Both the position numbers and the translations under genes were made by a program. Below, piece by piece: positions 32,076 to 36,996 of a DNA stretch of 36,996 bases (positions within the stretch are counted from its first letter, which is position 1; every line of letters begins with the position of its first letter). The notes below the pieces were generated by a model. The model was not told the origin of the DNA and did not search any database. It saw nothing but the letters and a program-made list of their open reading frames with translations. Source of the DNA: Crocosphaera sp. (GTDB taxonomy: Bacteria; Cyanobacteriota; Cyanobacteriia; Cyanobacteriales; Microcystaceae); NCBI GenBank assembly GCA_030065205.1, contig JASJDN010000034.1, positions 1 to 36,996 on the forward strand. The letters are read 5' to 3'.

Positions 32076-32441
32076 TTATTGGCGAAGCAGTTGCTGAATG
32101 GTCCCAATGAGTTCAATATCTTCAAAGGGTTTGGCAACGTAAGCATCCGCCCCCTGTTTAATGCCCCAATACCGATCAAATTCTTCCCCCTTAGAAGAAC
32201 ACATGACAATGGGAACATTTTGAGTATTGGGATGGGTTTTAATCCGACGACACACTTCATACCCGTTCATTTTAGGCATGACAATATCCAAAACAATCAA
32301 ATCTGGACTCAATTCTTCAATAGTTTCGAGGGCTTTAATGCCATCTTCTGCAATAATGACTTGCCAACCATTTTTTTTGAGAAGGGTGGAAATCATTTTT
32401 TGTTGTGCCGGACTATCTTCTACCAGTAAAACTGCTCTCAT
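32076..32441 (-). CDS. pilH: CheY-like response regulator (PilH)
   Basis: A 121-residue single receiver domain from ATG 32441 (MRAVLLVEDSPAQQKMISTLL). Phosphoacceptor aspartate is in LIVLDIVMPKMNG, acidic pocket in VEDS, switch residues SS (MCSSKG) and K in VAKPFE. Single-domain regulators of this type (PilH/TaxY) control type IV pilus motility. The in-frame start nine codons upstream lacks family support, while AGAGAAA precedes ATG 32441. It is the first gene of the operon with pilI and pilJ; there is no PatA-type pilG before it. Confidence 0.92.
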   Translation of the reverse strand: MRAVLLVEDSPAQQKMISTLLKKNGWQVIIAEDGIKALETIEELSPDLIVLDIVMPKMNGYEVCRRIKTHPNTQNVPIVMCSSKGEEFDRYWGIKQGADAYVAKPFEDIELIGTIQQLLRQ

Positions 32442-32817
32442 AACGTTTTCTCTATATAGGTTAATCAAACATGGGATTTCGCTTACTCATTAATAAGCTT
32501 TTGAGAGATGATTTTTTAGTCATTAATAAATCGATCACAGACTGCAACCTTTAAATTTATCCCTATTGTTGAGGACGGATGAATAATGAATGGTTCAATC
32601 ATTCCTCCCTCCAAGTGTACATACTTAATTTGCCCAAATTTTCGGAGAAAACAACAGGACAACTAGAGAAATTTTTTCAGCTATTACACGATACAAAAGA
32701 TAAAAGGCAAAATTAACAGTCCCCGCGAATAGCATTCGGAGGACTGTTTTTTAACTAATCATGTTTGGTCACTATGGGATGACTCCCAACTCTGACTTCT
32801 GTTTTCGGATTTCTCGG
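32442..32817. other. Intergenic region between pilH and argH
   Basis: No gene is supported. It should hold the pilH promoter (minus strand). A strong hairpin at 32715-32752 lies 66 bp from the argH stop. A CTCCCAACTCTGACTTCTG stretch at about 32780-32800 resembles the repeats at 22.0 kb. The opposite-strand open frames inside pilH are shadows of it. Confidence 0.6.
32715..32752. terminator. Hairpin terminator downstream of argH
   Basis: AACAGTCC (32715-32722) pairs with GGACTGTT (32741-32748), and an inner CGAAT/ATTCG stem makes it long. On the minus strand it lies 66 bp after the argH stop and is followed by TTAATTTT, suiting an argH terminator. On the plus strand a clean TTTTTT follows, so it could end plus-strand RNA too. 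Confidence 0.7.
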
Positions 32818-34206
32818 TCAATTAAGTTCAAGCTGTTTTTTTGCCCTTTCAATGGCTTGATAAATTTGTTCAAACCCTGTTCCTCCGTAGCTATTACGGG
32901 CTGCCACCACTTGTTTAGGGGCGATCGCTTCATAGATATCGGCTTCAAATTTAGGGTGTAAGGCAACCCATTCTTCTAAGGTTAAATCTTTTAATAATTT
33001 ACCGGCGGCTAAGCTGGTTTTAACCACTTTCCCCACTAAATTATACGCCTCACGGAAAGGAACCCCCCGCGCGGCTAAATAGTCGGCTACATCCGTCGCA
33101 TTGGCAAAGTCTTCACTCACCGCTTCATTTAATCTTTCTTTGCGAAAGGTAATCCCTTCCCCTAATAACACCGTCATGGCTTCTAAACACCCTGTAACGG
33201 TTTTTACCCCGTCAAAGATGGCTTCCTTGTCTTCCTGGAGGTCTTTATTGTAGGCTAGGGGTAATCCCTTCATCAGCACTAACAAGCCCTGCAAATGCCC
33301 AAAAACTCGCCCTGCTTTCCCTCTTACTAGCTCAGGGACATCGGGATTTTTCTTTTGGGGCATAATACTCGATCCCGTTGCACAACTATCGGTTAAACTA
33401 ATAAAACCGAATTCTTGAGAAGCCCAGAGAATCATCTCTTCGCTTAAACGACTGAGATGCACCATAATTAAACTGGCTGCGTTGAGAAATTCGATGGCAA
33501 AGTCGCGATCGCTGACTCCGTCTAAACTATTACCATACACTTCACCAAAGCCCAATAATTCTGCACTGTAATGGCGATCAATGGGAAAGGTAGTCCCTGC
33601 TAACGCCCCACACCCTAACGGAGAAGTATTAGTCCGATGGTAAATTTCTCCTAACCGTTCCCAGTCCCGTTGAGCCATTTGGAAGTAAGCTAACAGATGA
33701 TGGGCGAGACTAATGGGTTGGGCCCGTTGAAGATGAGTATAACCAGGAATTAGGGTTTCCACATTTTCCTGAGCATGGGTTAATAAGACTTGTTGAAATT
33801 CTCTGATTTGTTGGCGTATTTGTTGAATTTGATCCCGTAGATAGAGGCGGATATCGGTTCCTACTTGATCGTTCCGCGATCGCGCTGTGTGCAGTTTTTT
33901 ACCTACATCTCCCACTAACTCCGTCAAGCGTCTTTCAACGGCAAAGTGAACGTCTTCTTGATCGATGTCTGGGGTAAAATTGCCATCCCGATATTCTTGA
34001 CGAATTGTTTCTAACCCATTGACTAATTGTTGGGCTTCTGATTCACTAATAATGCCTGTTTTCGCCAACATTTTAGCATGGGCAATGGACCCAGTTAAAT
34101 CGTATTCAATCAGTTGGATATCGAAGGTGATACTAGCATTAAATTCAACAATCGCAGGGTGTAAACTCCCTTCAAAGCGATCGCTCCAAGTTTTTTTTTG
34201 TGTCAC
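32818..34206 (-). CDS. argH: Argininosuccinate lyase
   Basis: A 462-residue enzyme making arginine and fumarate from argininosuccinate. It has [22 protein letters not shown] at the start, [15 protein letters not shown] and [15 protein letters not shown], then [21 protein letters not shown], and the fumarase-superfamily signature [12 protein letters not shown] near residue 280. All three superfamily blocks are present and the length is normal. It may be co-transcribed with the small membrane protein and phosphatase genes upstream on the same strand (46 bp gap). Confidence 0.97.
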   Translation of the reverse strand: MTQKKTWSDRFEGSLHPAIVEFNASITFDIQLIEYDLTGSIAHAKMLAKTGIISESEAQQLVNGLETIRQEYRDGNFTPDIDQEDVHFAVERRLTELVGDVGKKLHTARSRNDQVGTDIRLYLRDQIQQIRQQIREFQQVLLTHAQENVETLIPGYTHLQRAQPISLAHHLLAYFQMAQRDWERLGEIYHRTNTSPLGCGALAGTTFPIDRHYSAELLGFGEVYGNSLDGVSDRDFAIEFLNAASLIMVHLSRLSEEMILWASQEFGFISLTDSCATGSSIMPQKKNPDVPELVRGKAGRVFGHLQGLLVLMKGLPLAYNKDLQEDKEAIFDGVKTVTGCLEAMTVLLGEGITFRKERLNEAVSEDFANATDVADYLAARGVPFREAYNLVGKVVKTSLAAGKLLKDLTLEEWVALHPKFEADIYEAIAPKQVVAARNSYGGTGFEQIYQAIERAKKQLELN

Positions 34207-34252
34207 GGTTAACCTTTTTTAGAAATCAAAATAAACTTAACGTTACTGTCTA

Positions 34253-34495
34253 TTAAGAAGTAAAAGTTCGGAATATATATCCAATAACAAAGCCAATACC
34301 CAAGGCCCAAACTTGGCCCGACTCAATAAAATTTCTCCAAGATTTTTGCATTTTCTCAATGATCTGGGGATCTTCTATTTTTTGGGCAAATAAGTGACTA
34401 ACCTCTATCGGGGAATGATGAAATAAGGATAAAGGATCTAACCCCCAAGAAACTTGGAGCCAATCTAGGTGAGTGGTCGTTTCAAACAACAGCAT
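34253..34495 (-). CDS. Small membrane protein, unknown
   Basis: An 80-residue protein I do not recognise. The first 60 residues are soluble and contain VSWGLDPLSLFHHSPIEVSHLFAQKIEDPQIIEKMQKSW. One transmembrane helix ends it (WALGIGFVIGYIFRTF), giving a tail-anchored layout. The reading frame is well kept between genes on the same strand, 66 bp after the phosphatase and 46 bp before argH, which supports it being real. No known motif is seen. Confidence 0.6.
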   Translation of the reverse strand: MLLFETTTHLDWLQVSWGLDPLSLFHHSPIEVSHLFAQKIEDPQIIEKMQKSWRNFIESGQVWALGIGFVIGYIFRTFTS

Positions 34496-34561
34496 ATAGA
34501 AGCCTTGAGTGTTTAATCATTTTAGACACACAGACGTTGGGTTTTTTAACCTTATCGTCTC

Positions 34562-35998
34562 TCAAGAATTTGAGTTTACCCGCATCACAATTAAAGTCAT
34601 ATCATCACTGTTATTATGTCCTGAACCAATAAATGCTTTAATTTGCTTAAACAAGTAATCAAGGATGTCTTGAGGACTATCATAACGTTGACATCCTTCT
34701 TCAAAGATTTTAATAAGGTTTTCTTCATCAAAGCGATGACCTTTTTGGTTCACTGCATCGGTGAAGCCATCGGTATAGTAAAGAATGATATCTCCTGGGG
34801 CGAGTTGGGTTTGACCGTCTTCGTATTGAGAATCGGGATCTAATCCAATTAACATCCCATCTGTATCCAGTTTTTCGATAGTCTGGCTTGCTTTTTGCCA
34901 CAGTAACGGGGGATTATGGGCCGCATTACTATAGGACAATAGTTTGGTTTGGGGATCGTATTCGGAATAGAATAAGGTTACGAAGCGGTGAGAATTATCT
35001 AAATCTGCGTACATCACACGATTAAGATGTTGCAGAATCCTCGCAGGGGAATGGCGGTTGAGGACTTCTGCTCGCAACATTCCTCGGGTCATGGTCATAA
35101 TTAAACCCGCCGGAACCCCTTTACCCATCACATCCCCGATCACAATACTCCAGGGAACGGATGTGGCCGGGTCACCCCGTTTAATCTCTTGATCTTGACG
35201 TAATTGGTCATAGTTGGTGGGAATAAAATCGTAATAGTCCCCCCCAACTCGATTAGCGGTTTGACAACGGGCGGCTAGTTCTATGCCTTCAATAACGGGA
35301 CATTGACGGGGTAATAACCGTAGTTGAATTTCTGAGGCAATTTCGAGTTCTCGGTCTTGTCTTTCTTTGGAACGTAATTCGACGGTTAATTCGTTATTGG
35401 CAATGGCTACTGAGGTTTGATCAGCCACTAATTGCAACAATTTTCGTCTAGTCTGGGTCCAAACATATTCAGGATCGCTACTAAATACATAAACTCGCCC
35501 CCTTTCTACGTTTTTGACTAAAATTGGGGTGCTATACAGACGGATTCTTTTTCCTAATGCTTGACGAATTTTCTCATCTAAGCATAAAGATAAAGCAGGG
35601 GTAACTTGTTGATTATTGGTCTGATCAATAATCTGATTAATGGCTTGTCGAATTTCTTGAGCCATTTGGTGATCTTGACAATGTATTTGTTCAAGGGATA
35701 TGTCGTTTTGATGTTTTGATAGCATTAAGGCACTGCCGTCAGCATCAGTGACTCGCGCTGCCATCAGGGGGGTCAGTTCTAAAAATTGATTGAGATTATT
35801 AAAACTTCGCAGCGCAAATCCTAGAGAACTTAATAGGTTTTGGACTTTATTTTGTTCTCGATATAAACTAGCGACAAGTTCTTTGAGGGCGAATACTGGT
35901 GTAGACTCAGTTGATGGTTCACCAAGAGACCGGTGCATTTTAGAGGGAGGCTGTTGTTTAAGTGACACAGCAGTCATGATATCAGGAGATGAGGACAT
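34562..35998 (-). CDS. SpoIIE-type PP2C phosphatase with GAF-like domain
   Basis: A 478-residue protein. Residues about 40-210 form a GAF-like sensor domain (LITPLMAARVTDADGSALML type), followed by a short coil (SKERQDRELEIASEIQLRLLPRQCP) and the SpoIIE/RsbU phosphatase domain (about 240-470) with the aspartates GGDYYDF, VIGDVMGKGVPAGLIM and YYTDGFTDA that bind the two metal ions. Such enzymes dephosphorylate anti-sigma antagonists or similar serine phosphoproteins; no partner gene is next to it. Both 35998 and 35977 are possible starts and neither has a strong ribosome site. Confidence 0.9.
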   Translation of the reverse strand: MSSSPDIMTAVSLKQQPPSKMHRSLGEPSTESTPVFALKELVASLYREQNKVQNLLSSLGFALRSFNNLNQFLELTPLMAARVTDADGSALMLSKHQNDISLEQIHCQDHQMAQEIRQAINQIIDQTNNQQVTPALSLCLDEKIRQALGKRIRLYSTPILVKNVERGRVYVFSSDPEYVWTQTRRKLLQLVADQTSVAIANNELTVELRSKERQDRELEIASEIQLRLLPRQCPVIEGIELAARCQTANRVGGDYYDFIPTNYDQLRQDQEIKRGDPATSVPWSIVIGDVMGKGVPAGLIMTMTRGMLRAEVLNRHSPARILQHLNRVMYADLDNSHRFVTLFYSEYDPQTKLLSYSNAAHNPPLLWQKASQTIEKLDTDGMLIGLDPDSQYEDGQTQLAPGDIILYYTDGFTDAVNQKGHRFDEENLIKIFEEGCQRYDSPQDILDYLFKQIKAFIGSGHNNSDDMTLIVMRVNSNS

Positions 35999-36230
35999 TG
36001 ATTGACAACCAAAATGATTTTCTCTATCCTAGACCCTGAGATTTTCAAGAGGATTGATCGTTTCCCTATGGTTCAGAGCATAGTTGCTTGGACAGACTGG
36101 GATTCAACTAAGGGCAATTTCCCAGGCTTGAAAATTCCTTACTCGAATCAGGGCTGGTTAATAATAACGTTAATTGACGAATCTGCCAATAGATTTCTGT
36201 AAAAATTTTATGTTTTTATGATTCAAATCA

Positions 36231-36262
36231 AAAATATGGAGCCTTGAAACAACCAAGACTCC
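36231..36262 (-). terminator. Terminator of the acidic repeat protein gene
   Basis: On the minus strand GGAGTCTTG pairs at all nine positions (one G-U) with CAAGGCTCC (36254-36262 and 36238-36246), then ATATTTTTG follows. It lies 32 bp after the stop at 36295. Confidence 0.85.
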
Positions 36263-36294
36263 ATCAAAAAAGTTTGCTGACTAAAATGTTCAGA

Positions 36295-36996
36295 TTAAGT
36301 CTGAGGTTTAGAAGCTTCGACCATTTCTTCCATCAGAAAGGGATTATCTGCATTGCCATTTTTGGCGCTGGTATCCTCAAAAATATCATCCCACTCTGAG
36401 TCTGTTTCTTTGTTAACGGAGTCCGAAGGGTCACTGTTGATGTTTTCATCGCCTTGCAATAAGTTTAAAAACTCTTCATCAGGTGTTTCTGTTCCGTCTC
36501 CTAGAAGTTCAGCAAAGGGATCATTTGGATCAATTGTATTACCTTCACTATCAGATTCAAAAATATCTGCAAAGGGATCTTTTTCGTTACTAGCAATGGT
36601 TTCTTCTAAATCATGGGATTGTTCTTCAGAAGTTGGCATCATTTCTAGGAACTCTTGATCTTCATTCACTGTTTCTTCTGTGAATAAATCTCTTAATGCT
36701 TCAGTTTCATTACTGTCACTATCCTCAAGAATAACACTATCAATATTTTCTTCTTCTAAGGAAGAGAAGAGGTCTATATCAGCACTAGCATTGGGGTTAT
36801 TATCAACGGGTTCATCGATTGTATTCAATTCATCTAAGAAGTTATCGGTTTCGTTTTCAAACTGATTTAATTCTTCTATGGATTTTTCGTCACTAACGTC
36901 ACTTAATTCATCTAAGAAGTTATCGGTTTCGTTTTCAAACTGACCTAATTCTTCTATGGATTTTTCGTCACTAACGTCACTTAATTCATCTAAGAA
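36295..36996 (-). CDS. Acidic repeat protein, C-terminal part (runs off the window)
   Basis: The frame is open from the window end to the stop at 36295, 233 residues without start. A start at 36828 (TTG) would be artificial since the frame and its repeats continue upstream. The first part consists of tandem 26-residue repeats (NFLDELSDVSDEKSIEELGQ and six more); the rest is strongly acidic, Asp/Glu/Asn/Ser-rich (FADIFESDSEGNTIDPNDPFAELLG, DSEWDDIFED). Such sequence is disordered. No catalytic domain is visible in this part. The role is unknown; it is upstream of the phosphatase on the same strand but separated by a terminator. Confidence 0.8.
   Translation of the reverse strand, partial: FLDELSDVSDEKSIEELGQFENETDNFLDELSDVSDEKSIEELNQFENETDNFLDELNTIDEPVDNNPNASADIDLFSSLEEENIDSVILEDSDSNETEALRDLFTEETVNEDQEFLEMMPTSEEQSHDLEETIASNEKDPFADIFESDSEGNTIDPNDPFAELLGDGTETPDEEFLNLLQGDENINSDPSDSVNKETDSEWDDIFEDTSAKNGNADNPFLMEEMVEASKPQT
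36835..36996 (-). repeat. 78-bp tandem repeat in the acidic protein gene
   Basis: GTTATCGGTTTCG recurs exactly 78 bp apart (36841 and 36919), and the units are almost identical over their length, differing mainly at GATTTAAT versus GACCTAAT. At least two units are visible; the array continues outside the window. Confidence 0.9.

Noticed and set aside
31935..32493. Plus-strand open frames antisense to pilH and pilI
   Set aside because: They are frame shadows of well-supported genes on the other strand.
36002..36202. 66-residue plus-strand open frame upstream of the phosphatase
   Set aside because: No ribosome site and no recognisable pattern; it overlaps the likely promoter region of the minus-strand gene.

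Overview
The window looks like a piece of chromosome from a unicellular, AT-rich cyanobacterium, probably close to Cyanothece/Crocosphaera (inference from protein resemblance only; no search was run). The grounds are many HIP1 octamers (GCGATCGC), the cyanobacteria/plant-specific Thf1/Psb29, cyanobacterial families such as DUF1818 and DUF1995, a pseudocobalamin-type CobT, and an InrS-like metal sensor. Most of it is core chromosome. Accessory material is limited to two decayed IS200/IS605 remnants, a toxin-antitoxin patch and several small dispersed repeats.

Layout. 1-5.6 kb: the start of a TPR protein, a membrane-anchored Ser/Thr kinase divergent from a YfcG-type glutathione S-transferase, a DUF4126 membrane protein, a DUF1995 protein and a Fic enzyme. 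5.6-7.5 kb (minus strand): small heat-shock protein, uroporphyrinogen-III synthase (hemD) and an InrS-like nickel sensor. 7.7-10.3 kb: a large nucleotidyltransferase/hexapeptide/phosphomannomutase-like fusion whose mutase half appears to lack its catalytic motifs. 10.3-11.4 kb: an IS605 remnant with both tnpA and tnpB truncated, ending next to a perfect 19-bp hairpin in front of rpoZ. 11.4-16.4 kb: rpoZ, two small cyanobacterial genes, tRNA-Pro(GGG), then the transcription/translation cluster secE-nusG-rplK-rplA-rplJ-rplL. The L10 leader and terminator-like hairpins lie before rplJ, and a strong terminator follows rplL. 16.4-19.5 kb: a second tnpB remnant, purD and cobT.

19.5-22.0 kb is the accessory patch. 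It holds a RelE/YafQ-type toxin-antitoxin pair, a Phd/VapC pair and an orphan HicB-like protein, with copies of a roughly 100-bp hairpin repeat on either side of the last two, then a small secreted HExxH protein. 22-25.1 kb: an SLC12-type cotransporter and thf1. 25.1-27.9 kb: a G-rich 9-mer repeat tract and a pentapeptide-repeat membrane protein containing a hexanucleotide-expanded hydrophobic domain and a possible internal translation start. 27.9-32.4 kb (minus): DUF2993 protein and a pilH-pilI-pilJ-like chemotaxis operon without a CheA in view. 32.8-36 kb (minus): argH, a small membrane protein and a SpoIIE-type phosphatase. The window ends inside an acidic protein with 26-residue tandem repeats.

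I did not find a clear, complete new system. The best leads are the degenerate mutase half of the sugar nucleotidyltransferase, the pentapeptide protein with its internal start and microsatellite-like membrane domain, the repeat-bracketed toxin-antitoxin patch, and the layered leader in front of rplJ.
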